Assembly: GCA_937898685.1 (NCBI GenBank)
Contig: CALEJT010000004.1
Span: 1-40,932, forward strand
Direction: 5' to 3'
Source: an uncultured Gammaproteobacteria bacterium
Lineage (GTDB): Bacteria; Pseudomonadota; Gammaproteobacteria; Pseudomonadales; Pseudohongiellaceae
Length of the DNA: 40,932 bases
This document shows positions 16,857 to 24,907 of this stretch, piece after piece. Each line of letters starts with the position of its first letter. The stretch's first letter is position 1. The position numbers and the translations under genes were made by a program. Below the pieces are notes generated by a model. It did no database searches. It was not told where the DNA came from and saw nothing but the letters and a program-made list of their open reading frames with translations.

Positions 16857-18161
16857 ATGTTCATTTCCAAAAAGGCTTTGTCGAGAAGGGCACTGCTGCA
16901 GGGGGCAGGAGCTGCCATTGCACTTCCCATGTTGGATGTGATGACGCCCGCGCTCAGCGCCGTGCCTGCTGCGCCCAAACGGTTGGGTTTCGTCTACATT
17001 CCCAACGGCATGATGATCGACTACTGGGTGCCCAAGACGGCCGGTGCAGATTTCGAATTCTCTCCCACGCTCAAGCCGCTCGAATCCTTCAAGCACAACC
17101 TGATGGTCGTGAGCAACCTCACGCGTGCCGGCACCACGATCGGTGACCACGCGGTGTCCGCAGCGGGCTGGCTGACCAGCGTCTACGCGAAGAAGACCGA
17201 AGCCGAGGACGTGCTGGCCGGTACCACCATCGACCAGGTTATCGCCAACGCCGTCGGCCACGAAACGCCATTCCCTTCGTTGGAATTGGCTACCGAGGAT
17301 TTCACCGGCTACATCGGCGGCTGCATTCCGGGCTTCAGCTGCACCTACATGAATACCTTGTGCTGGTCTTCGCCCACCACTCCTTTGCCGATGGAGATCA
17401 ATCCGCGAGTCGTATTCGAGCGCATGTTCGGCCGCGCCGGTACCGCCGAGCAGCGCATTGCGCGCCTGAGCGAAGACCGCAGCATCCTCGATTCCGTCGC
17501 TGACGACGCCAAACGAATGGGGCTGCAGTTGGGAGCCAGCGACCGCAGTCGTCTCGACGAATATCTCGAGCATGTGCGCGAGATCGAACGTCGTATCCAG
17601 CGCATGGAGAGCGATCGCAACAGTGAGGTCGTCACCCTGGATGCCCCACTCGGGATTCCAGACGATTTCGAGGAGCACGTCAGCATCATGTTCGAACTTC
17701 TGGCGACGGCCTTCCAGACCGACACGACCCGTGTGTTCACCTTCATGATGTCGCGTGAAGCGAGTCAGCGCACCTATCCGCAGGTGGGGATCAACGAACC
17801 ACATCACACGTTGTCGCATCACGGGGGCGATCAAGAAAAGATCGCCACGCTGGCACGACTCAATCACTACCACATCCAGCAGTTTGCCAAGTTCGTCGAT
17901 CGCATGAAGAACACGCCGGACGGGGAGGGTTCGCTGTTCGACAACTCCCTGTTGGTCTGCGGTTGCGGTATGGGCGACAGCAATGCGCACGCCACCGATC
18001 CACTGCCCACCGTAGCTGTCGGGGGCCTGGCAGGCCGTGGCAATCGCCATCTCGTTTTGCCGGAGAAAACGCCGGTGGGCAACTTCTGGGTGGGAGTGGC
18101 GCACAAGTTCGGTGTCGACATCGAAAGCCACGGCAACAGCAACGGTGTAGTCACAATCTAA
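16857..18161 (+). CDS. DUF1552 Tat-exported protein, copy 1
   Basis: The 434-residue protein starts with a twin-arginine signal (SRRALLQGAGAAIALPMLD) and continues with the DUF1552 domain over nearly its full length: RLGFVYIPNGMMIDYW, EDFTGYIGGC, SWSSPTTPLPMEINPR, VFERMFG and, near the end, HHTLSHHGGD and DNSLLVCGCGMGDSNAH. The His/Asp-rich C-terminal motifs recall DUF1501 and alkaline-phosphatase-like metal sites, but the activity is unknown. Tat export implies folding, possibly with a metal, before export. DUF1552 genes nearly always accompany DUF1592 genes, so the two proteins probably act together. GGAGG precedes the start by seven bases and overlaps the upstream stop. Confidence 0.9.
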   Translation: MFISKKALSRRALLQGAGAAIALPMLDVMTPALSAVPAAPKRLGFVYIPNGMMIDYWVPKTAGADFEFSPTLKPLESFKHNLMVVSNLTRAGTTIGDHAVSAAGWLTSVYAKKTEAEDVLAGTTIDQVIANAVGHETPFPSLELATEDFTGYIGGCIPGFSCTYMNTLCWSSPTTPLPMEINPRVVFERMFGRAGTAEQRIARLSEDRSILDSVADDAKRMGLQLGASDRSRLDEYLEHVREIERRIQRMESDRNSEVVTLDAPLGIPDDFEEHVSIMFELLATAFQTDTTRVFTFMMSREASQRTYPQVGINEPHHTLSHHGGDQEKIATLARLNHYHIQQFAKFVDRMKNTPDGEGSLFDNSLLVCGCGMGDSNAHATDPLPTVAVGGLAGRGNRHLVLPEKTPVGNFWVGVAHKFGVDIESHGNSNGVVTI

Positions 18162-18163
18162 GG

Positions 18164-19660
18164 ATGTTGCACGTGAGGATGTGGAAATATCACTCCATAG
18201 TCGGGGGAGCGGGGTTCGCAGCGAACACCGTGCGAGCGGTGGCGCTGTGCGCGCTAGGCCTGGCCAACGTTGCGGTCGCTGTGCAGGAACCTGCACTGGT
18301 GCGGGCCATCAAGGAAGGCAATCTCGCGCTCGCGCAACAGTGGGTGAAGGAACCCAATGCGGCGGAGCCCGATGGCACCACCGCTCTGCATTGGGCAGCA
18401 CGTGATGCGAATCTGGAAGCGGTGCGCATGCTGCTGCAGGCAGGCGCCACGGTGAATGCAGCCAATCGCTATGGGGTAACTCCTTTGTCGTTGGCCGTCA
18501 CCAGTGGTGCGACCGAAGTGGTGAAAGCCTTGCTGGAAGCAGGCGCCGATGCCAACGTGGCTCTTCTCGAAGGCGAAACCGTACTGATGACGGCGGCACG
18601 CACCGGCAATGCAGAAGTGGTGCGAGCGCTGATCGCACACGGTGCGGATCCACAAGCGCGTGAAAGTTTCTATGGCGAAACGGCGCTGATCTGGGCCGCC
18701 GCGGAAAACCACGCCGAAGCAGTGAAGGCGCTGCTCGAAGGTGGCGCTGGCGTCGACACGCGCTCACCTCCCACTCAGTTCGCGCGCGAAAGATTCGGTC
18801 TGTCGGCCTTGCCCAAGGGCAATTGGACACCGCTGATGTATGCCGCACGTGAAGGGGCGCTTGAAGCGGCTAAGGTGCTGGTGGAACACGGTGCGGATCT
18901 GGATCTGACCGATCCCGAAGGTACCTCGGCCCTCGTGCTGGCCATCATCAACTATCACTACGACCTGGCTGCCATGCTGCTCGAACACGGCGCCGATCCC
19001 AACGTGGCGGATTCCTCCGGTATGAATGCGCTGTTCGCAGCAGTGGATATGAAGACACTGCCGTGGACCTTCGGTCGCCCAGAGCAGGTGGCTGTCAATG
19101 ACATCAGCGCCAAGGACCTGATCACGCTGCTGCTCGAGCATGGCGCCGATCCCAATGCGCGGCTCAACCAACCCCTGATCATGCGTGCTCATACCGATGG
19201 CGATCCCGCCGTTGGTGCCGGCGCCACTGCCTTCATGCGTGCGGCCAAGGCCGGCGACGTGGAAACGATGGCGCTCTTGGTTCGTTTCGGTGCCGATCCG
19301 AACGCAGTCATGGACAACGGCGACAACGCTCTGATGTTGGCCGCCGGCCTGGGCTGGCGTGACGGCAACATGGCTGTGCCGACCAGGGACGTTGGCACCG
19401 AAGAGGAGGCCATTTCAGCAATCATGTTCTGTCTCGAACAGGGAGCCGACATCAATGCCGTCGGTGCGCGTGGCAACACGGCGCTGCATGTGGCCGCAAC
19501 CGGGCGTGGGTCGCTTGAGATCGTGAAGTTCCTCGTCGAGCAGGGTGCTTCCGTTCATGCACTCAATGAGGCGGGACAGACACCGCAGCAAGCGGCGCTG
19601 GCGGTCAGATTTCGCGATAGAACGGACGTGGCCAGGTTTCTTGAAGGATTGATGGAATAG
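18164..19660 (+). CDS. exported ankyrin-repeat protein, copy 1
   Basis: About 498 residues if translation starts at ATG 18164. GTG 18173 and ATG 18179 are in frame, and GTG 18173 is better spaced from the AAGG at 18160-18163. A Sec-type signal (ALCALGLANVAVA) precedes roughly eleven ankyrin repeats with the usual GTTALHWAA, EAVRMLLQAGA and HGADPNV consensus pieces. Two loops break the array: one around residues 200-220 and one between the eighth and ninth repeats. Ankyrin arrays bind proteins. A periplasmic one made from a gene touching DUF1552 (two bases apart) is likely a scaffold or chaperone for the DUF1592/DUF1552 pair, by loose analogy with the periplasmic AnkB of Pseudomonas. That role is inference. 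Confidence 0.85.
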   Translation: MLHVRMWKYHSIVGGAGFAANTVRAVALCALGLANVAVAVQEPALVRAIKEGNLALAQQWVKEPNAAEPDGTTALHWAARDANLEAVRMLLQAGATVNAANRYGVTPLSLAVTSGATEVVKALLEAGADANVALLEGETVLMTAARTGNAEVVRALIAHGADPQARESFYGETALIWAAAENHAEAVKALLEGGAGVDTRSPPTQFARERFGLSALPKGNWTPLMYAAREGALEAAKVLVEHGADLDLTDPEGTSALVLAIINYHYDLAAMLLEHGADPNVADSSGMNALFAAVDMKTLPWTFGRPEQVAVNDISAKDLITLLLEHGADPNARLNQPLIMRAHTDGDPAVGAGATAFMRAAKAGDVETMALLVRFGADPNAVMDNGDNALMLAAGLGWRDGNMAVPTRDVGTEEEAISAIMFCLEQGADINAVGARGNTALHVAATGRGSLEIVKFLVEQGASVHALNEAGQTPQQAALAVRFRDRTDVARFLEGLME

Positions 19661-19807
19661 TCGTTACTGAACTGTTCTGGAGATGATGTTGTGAGTATTC
19701 GCGCCTTGTGGCGACGCGGTGATAAGCGCGACAGTTTTTTGTGTTGTTGGCTGTGGACGAGTCGACATGCTTCGGCTACCGAAAGCTTTGTATTCGAGAG
19801 GAAGACC

Positions 19808-22228
19808 GTGCAGAAATATTTTTCTAAACGTATGACTTTCGGTGCTCTGCTTTCGGTAGCGTCTTTTTGTTTTGCTGCCGACTCGGATCTTTCCGTGCCG
19901 GAATTCACGGACGCTTATTGTAGCGAATGCCACAACTCCGAATCGTGGGCTGGCGGCATCGCATTCGACGTGATGCCCCAGTCCGACGTGCATTTGAATC
20001 CCGATGTCTGGGAAAAGGTCATCATGAAGTTGCGTGTCGGCATGATGCCCCCCTTAGGTGCGAAGACCGCTTTGCCTGCTGAACAAAGGCAGGCTTTTCT
20101 TTCTTCTCTCACCAATCGTCTCGACGCGATCGTGCGCAACGCCCCCGATCCCGGGCCGGCACTGGTGCGGCGTCTGAACCGGGCCGAGTATCGGAATGCC
20201 ATCCGCGACGTGCTCAATCTCGAAGTGGATTCCGCAGCGCTGCTGCCGCCCGACGATTCTGCTTTCGGTTTCGACAACAATGCGCAGGCCCTGGGTGTTT
20301 CGCCGGTATTGGTCGAGCAGTATCTGAGCGCAGCGGGCAAGATCGCTGCGCTTGCGGTTGGTGATATGGAGGCCGGCCCTTCCGCACAGATCTTCCGTGT
20401 CCGTCAGGACGCGTCGCAGAACATCCAAGTGCAGGGCATGCCCGTTGGCACCGTTGGTGGTGGAGTGTTCCGCTTCCTGGCCCCGCTCGATGGCGAATAT
20501 CGCTTCGACATCACCTTCTACAAATCCAACCTCGGTGCCATGAAAGGTCTCGAATTGCCGCATCAGTTCGAGATCGCCGTGGACGGAGAGCGTGTACATC
20601 TGGCCACCATCGGTGGCAACGAGGATTTCGCCGCGCTCATGCGCAACATCACAGAGGCGGCGCAAGCGATCGAGGCACGCAGCTCGACGGTGCTGGCTCT
20701 GCCGGCCGGTCCCCATGACATCGCCATTGGCTTCGTCTACGAAGGTGCGGTGCAGCACAGTCATCGCCTGCAGGCCTTCCTGCGCAGCTCACAGGATCTC
20801 TTGGACGTCACGGGGCATCCGCACGTGGAGTCGCTCACCGTTACTGGCCCCTATGGCGCGGCAGGTCCCGGTGAAACACCGTCACGTCAGCGCATCTTCA
20901 CCTGTCGTCCGCGTGAAATCGCGGAAAAGACGAGCAAAGAGGAGCTGGACTGTGCGCGTTCGATTCTTTCTGGGCTTGCGCGCAGCGCCTACCGCGGCAT
21001 GAACACGCAGGAGGACGTCGAAGTCTTGATGAACTTCTATCTGCAGGGACGCGAGAACGGTGGCTTCGAAGGCGGCATCCAGGCTGCGATCGAACGCCTG
21101 CTGGTCAGTCCGAAGTTCATCTTCCGCGCCGAGCGCGATCCGGCCAACGTAGCCCCCGGGAGTGTCTACAAGGTCAGTGACCTCGAACTTGCTTCGCGGC
21201 TGTCTTTCTTCCTGTGGAGCAGCATTCCCGACGAAACGCTGCTGCAACTGGCTGAAGCTGGTCGTCTGAGTGAGCCCGCCGTGTTGGATCAGCAGATCGA
21301 AAGGATGCTGGCCGATCCCAAGGCAGAGGCGCTGGTGGACAACTTCGGCGGTCAGTGGCTGTACCTGCGCAACCTAGCCTCCATGGTACCGAATTCATCG
21401 GGCTTCCCTGATTTCGACGACAACCTGCGTCAGGGGCTTCTCAAGGAAACCGAGCTGTTCTTCGAGAGCATCATTCGCGAAGACCGCAATGTGCTCGACC
21501 TGATGACCGCCAATTACACGTATTTGAACGAACGCGTAGCGAAGCACTACGGCATCGATGGCGTCTACGGCACCCACTTCAGGAAGGTGATTCTCGAAGA
21601 CGAGAGCCGCTGGGGGCTGCTCGGCAAGGGCAGCGTGCTGATGATCTCGTCGCACACTGACCGCACTTCACCCATCGTGCGCGGCAAGTGGGTGTTGGAG
21701 AACATTCTGGGGGCACCGCCGCCGGCGCCGCCGCCGAACATTCCGCCGTTGCCGGATGCCGATCCCGAGGCGGCAATCATGACACTGCGTCAGCGCATGG
21801 AAATCCATCGCAACAACCCTGCCTGTGCCTCGTGTCATGAGATGCTCGATCCGATCGGCTACGCAATGGAGAACTTCAATGCAGTTGGTGCGTGGCGTGA
21901 ATTCGAAAGCGGCATCGACAGCCCGCGCATCGACTCCAGTGGCCGCTATATGGACGGCACCTTCATCACTGGTCCTGTGCAACTGCGCAATGTGTTGATG
22001 AAACAGCCTGAGGTATTCGTATCCACCCTCGTGGAAAAACTCATGATCTACGCACTGGGACGCGGCACCGTACCAGCCGACATGCCGACCATTCGCCAGA
22101 TCGTGAGCGATACCAAGGAAAGGAACTATCGCTTCTCCGCGCTCATCAGCGGAATCGTACACAGCGTGCCGTTCCAGATGCGGGTGGCTGCGTCGAATCT
22201 CGACGTCGCCGCCGCACAGGAAAACTGA
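19808..22228 (+). CDS. DUF1592-type dihaem protein, copy 2
   Basis: This is the paralogue of the protein at 14463 and has the same domain order. I start at GTG 19808, which has AGGA five bases upstream and directly begins a signal peptide (MTFGALLSVASFCFAADS); this gives 806 residues, close to the 796 of copy 1. The frame is open back to 19691, but that extension is Cys/Trp/Arg-rich and unlike a leader. Haem motifs are CSECH at 38-42 and CASCH near the C-terminus, the latter followed by DPIGYAMENFNAVGAWR. DUF1588 carries PIVRGKWVLENILGAPPPAPPP as in copy 1. Two copies may bind different substrates or partners, or form a heteromer. Confidence 0.9.
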   Translation: MQKYFSKRMTFGALLSVASFCFAADSDLSVPEFTDAYCSECHNSESWAGGIAFDVMPQSDVHLNPDVWEKVIMKLRVGMMPPLGAKTALPAEQRQAFLSSLTNRLDAIVRNAPDPGPALVRRLNRAEYRNAIRDVLNLEVDSAALLPPDDSAFGFDNNAQALGVSPVLVEQYLSAAGKIAALAVGDMEAGPSAQIFRVRQDASQNIQVQGMPVGTVGGGVFRFLAPLDGEYRFDITFYKSNLGAMKGLELPHQFEIAVDGERVHLATIGGNEDFAALMRNITEAAQAIEARSSTVLALPAGPHDIAIGFVYEGAVQHSHRLQAFLRSSQDLLDVTGHPHVESLTVTGPYGAAGPGETPSRQRIFTCRPREIAEKTSKEELDCARSILSGLARSAYRGMNTQEDVEVLMNFYLQGRENGGFEGGIQAAIERLLVSPKFIFRAERDPANVAPGSVYKVSDLELASRLSFFLWSSIPDETLLQLAEAGRLSEPAVLDQQIERMLADPKAEALVDNFGGQWLYLRNLASMVPNSSGFPDFDDNLRQGLLKETELFFESIIREDRNVLDLMTANYTYLNERVAKHYGIDGVYGTHFRKVILEDESRWGLLGKGSVLMISSHTDRTSPIVRGKWVLENILGAPPPAPPPNIPPLPDADPEAAIMTLRQRMEIHRNNPACASCHEMLDPIGYAMENFNAVGAWREFESGIDSPRIDSSGRYMDGTFITGPVQLRNVLMKQPEVFVSTLVEKLMIYALGRGTVPADMPTIRQIVSDTKERNYRFSALISGIVHSVPFQMRVAASNLDVAAAQEN

Positions 22229-22271
22229 GAAGAGACTACATCCAAGAACAGAGAGAAGGGGAGTCACAGCC

Positions 22272-23582
22272 ATGAACTTCTTGACCAAGAAAAGTATTTC
22301 CCGTCGTCACATGCTCAGAGGTGCCGGAGCGGCGGTGGCTCTTCCGTTTCTTGATTCGATGATTCCGGCGGCGAGCGCCGCTGCGCAGAAAGCTCCGAAG
22401 CGCTTCGGTGTGGTGTTCGTGCCGCACGGTGAAAGGCCCGGCTATTGGACGCCCGAGCAGGTGGGTCGCAACGTATCGCTGAATACGATCATGCAGCCGC
22501 TCGAGGGCTACAAGGATCAGCTGACCGTCGTCTCGCAATTGGCCAACCCCGTATCCGGCCACGGCGTGAGTGTGGCGTCCTGGCTTTCGGGCACCATTCC
22601 CAAGAAGACTGTGGCCGAGGACTTCGAAGCGGGCATCACGATCGACCAACTGATCGCAGCGAAGATCGGTGAGGACACGGTGTTCAAATCACTCGAAGTG
22701 GCCACCGAAGACTTCACTGGGTTCATCGGTGGCTGCGATCCGGCCTACGCCTGCGCCTACATGAACACCCTGTCGTGGTCTTCGCCCACCAATCCGTTGC
22801 CGATGGAAATCAATCCGCGTGCTCTGTTCGAGCGTATGTTCGGCCGCCCCGGCACGGCGGAACAACGCATGCAACGCATGCGTATGGGACGCAGCATTCT
22901 GGATTCGGTGCAGTCCGAACTGCAGGACTTCACCCATGGTCTCGGATCACCAGATCGCATGCGTCTGGATGACTACCTTTCCAGTATTCGTGAAACCGAG
23001 CAGCGCATCGAACGAGCAGAGCGCGAGATGTCGGCCGACCTCGTGGTGCCCGATGCGCCAGTGGGCATTCCGGATTCCTTCGCGGAACACGTTGGCCTGC
23101 AGTTCGATCTCTTGACCTTGGCCTGGGCGTCGGATCTGACCCGCGTCTTCACCTTCATGATGAGCCGCGACGTCACACAGAGGGTTTACCCCGAGATCGG
23201 CATCACCGAGCCGCATCACGCGCTGTCGCACCACATGGGTGACGTCGAGAAACAGAAACAGCTGGTGGAACTCAATATCTATCACATCACCCTGTTCGAG
23301 AAATTCCTGGCACAGCTGAAGAACACGCAGGATGCCGAAGGCTCTTTGCTGGACAACTCCATGATCCTGTTCGGTAGCGGCATGAGTGAAAGCCAGAACC
23401 ACGAGCGTCTCGATATTCCTACCTTGCTGGTGGGTGGTTTCGGTGCACGTGGCAGCCGTCACATCCAGGAGAAACCCGACACCCCGGTGGCCAACTTCAT
23501 GCTGTCTCTGTGTCAGTACTACGGTGTGGAAATCGATTCGCTGGGCATCAGCACTGGCACGGTCGATCTGGTGAACGGATAA
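22272..23582 (+). CDS. DUF1552 Tat-exported protein, copy 2
   Basis: The 436-residue paralogue of the protein at 16857 has a twin-arginine signal (SRRHMLRGAGAAVALPFLD), EDFTGFIGGC, SWSSPTNPLPMEINPR, HHALSHHMGD and DNSMILFGSGMSESQNH. The conserved HH-x-LSHH-x-GD and DNS motifs in both copies are the best candidates for a metal or active site. The CGCG segment of copy 1 is FGSG here, so those cysteines are not essential to the fold. GGGGAG lies eight bases before the ATG. The gene is 43 bases after its DUF1592 partner and nine bases before the ankyrin gene. Confidence 0.9.
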   Translation: MNFLTKKSISRRHMLRGAGAAVALPFLDSMIPAASAAAQKAPKRFGVVFVPHGERPGYWTPEQVGRNVSLNTIMQPLEGYKDQLTVVSQLANPVSGHGVSVASWLSGTIPKKTVAEDFEAGITIDQLIAAKIGEDTVFKSLEVATEDFTGFIGGCDPAYACAYMNTLSWSSPTNPLPMEINPRALFERMFGRPGTAEQRMQRMRMGRSILDSVQSELQDFTHGLGSPDRMRLDDYLSSIRETEQRIERAEREMSADLVVPDAPVGIPDSFAEHVGLQFDLLTLAWASDLTRVFTFMMSRDVTQRVYPEIGITEPHHALSHHMGDVEKQKQLVELNIYHITLFEKFLAQLKNTQDAEGSLLDNSMILFGSGMSESQNHERLDIPTLLVGGFGARGSRHIQEKPDTPVANFMLSLCQYYGVEIDSLGISTGTVDLVNG

Positions 23583-23590
23583 GCACGACG

Positions 23591-24826
23591 ATGGCTCGCT
23601 TGATGACGACTATCGCGCCGTACGCGGCAGCGATGCTGCTGATCTCCACCACGGTCTTTGCCTCACCGACCGAACTGATGCGACAGGTGCAACGCGGTGA
23701 CGTGGCAGCAGTCGAAAAACTCCTGGCTGAAGATGAGAGCTGGGTGAACCGCCCGGCACGCGATGGCATGACGCCCTTGCTGTGGGCGGCGGAGGCCAAC
23801 GATCTCGCGATGGTGAAGGCGCTCCTCGAAGCGGGTGCGGATCCGAATCTCGGCAATCGCTATGGCATCACTCCACTGTGGTTGGCTGCCCTCAATGGCA
23901 GTCCCGCACTGATCGAATTGCTGTTGCAACATGGCGCTGATGCCACTGCTGCACTGCCGCATGGCGAAACGCCACTGATGACCGCTGCACGTGTTGGTGA
24001 CCCTGCATCGATTCGGACGTTGCTCAAGGCCGGCGCCGATCCCAATGCCTACGAAACCAAGCAAGGCGAAACAGCATTGATGTGGGCTGCAGCGGAGAAT
24101 CATCCTGAGGCCATCAAGGCCTTGGTGGAAGGTGGCGCCGATCTCGATCGTCACTCATTCCCCCTCAATCTGCCGGCGATGGAATGGGAACAGGTCGGCA
24201 TGGTGTCCACTACCTTGCCCGTCGGAGGTTGGACTGCCGCCATGTATGCCGCGCGACAGAATGCGGCAGAAGCCATGGCGGCTCTGATCGAACTCGGTGC
24301 CGATCTTGACGCACAGGATGCCGACGGCACCACGGCTCTGGGGCTAGCGATAATCAATGAGCATTACGACCTTGCCGCAACCTTGCTCGAAGCAGGTGCC
24401 GATCCGACGATAGTGGACCGCACCGGCGCCGATGCCTTGTACCTCGCCGTCAGCATGGTCTCGCATCGAGGCGACATCGGACGACCGCCACGGCCGCGCT
24501 TCGACAAGCTTCGTGCACTCGACATCGTACGTTTGGCGCTCGCGCGCGGCGCCAATCCCAATGCCCAACTGCTGACGCCAGCCATTGCGCGTCACCACGA
24601 TTTTCCCGACGGCGAATTGGGCGAGGGGGCCACTGCGCTCATGAAAGCCGCCAAGGCCGGTGATCTGGAATCGATGCGCGTGCTGCTGGAAGCCGGCGCC
24701 GATCCCACCTTGCAGTTGGTGAAAAGTGGTCTGACTGTCTTCGATCTGGCTGAAGGAAAAGGACGTGGTCCTGCGAACGAAGCGGTTCAGAACCTGTTGA
24801 AGGAATACACAGCGCGAGCGCGCTAG
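23591..24826 (+). CDS. exported ankyrin-repeat protein, copy 2
   Basis: I chose ATG 23591 because it opens a clear Sec signal (MTTIAPYAAAMLLISTTVFA) eight bases after the DUF1552 stop; the frame is open further upstream, inside that gene. The 411-residue product has about nine ankyrin repeats (DGMTPLLWAAEAN, ALLEAGADPNLGNRYGITPL, GETALMWAAAENHPEA). It aligns with copy 1 through the same two non-repeat loops and ends earlier. It would be located in the periplasm and probably binds copy 2 of the DUF1592/DUF1552 pair. Confidence 0.86.
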   Translation: MARLMTTIAPYAAAMLLISTTVFASPTELMRQVQRGDVAAVEKLLAEDESWVNRPARDGMTPLLWAAEANDLAMVKALLEAGADPNLGNRYGITPLWLAALNGSPALIELLLQHGADATAALPHGETPLMTAARVGDPASIRTLLKAGADPNAYETKQGETALMWAAAENHPEAIKALVEGGADLDRHSFPLNLPAMEWEQVGMVSTTLPVGGWTAAMYAARQNAAEAMAALIELGADLDAQDADGTTALGLAIINEHYDLAATLLEAGADPTIVDRTGADALYLAVSMVSHRGDIGRPPRPRFDKLRALDIVRLALARGANPNAQLLTPAIARHHDFPDGELGEGATALMKAAKAGDLESMRVLLEAGADPTLQLVKSGLTVFDLAEGKGRGPANEAVQNLLKEYTARAR

Positions 24827-24907
24827 CGCTGCGCGAGTGCGTTCCTTCAGCAATGGGTAGATGGTTTCGTGATGTGGACCTTGCAGCGCGATTTCTGAGG
24901 TAAGGAT

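Larger units (their letters stand above)
14463..24826 (+). repeat. tandem duplication of a three-gene module DUF1592-DUF1552-ankyrin
   Basis: Genes at 14463-19660 and 19808-24826 have the same order, orientation and domain content, and each gene matches its counterpart over its full length at protein level (for example EDFTGYIGGC versus EDFTGFIGGC; NPRVVFERMFGR versus NPRALFERMFGR). The copies have diverged widely at protein and DNA level, so the duplication is old or the two were acquired separately. The second ankyrin gene is about 87 residues shorter, lacking about two C-terminal repeats. Confidence 0.88.

Noticed and set aside
16788..18296. 502-codon minus-strand frame opposite the DUF1552 gene
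   Set aside because: It is a shadow of the DUF1552 coding frame, low-complexity and without any known motif.
19691..19807. N-terminal extension of the second DUF1592 protein
   Set aside because: It would place 39 Cys/Trp/Arg-rich residues before a normal signal peptide; GTG 19808 has its own ribosome site and matches the length of copy 1.
14463..24826. Recent assembly duplication of the three-gene module
   Set aside because: The two copies differ widely at protein and DNA level and in ankyrin length, so it is not an assembly artefact.
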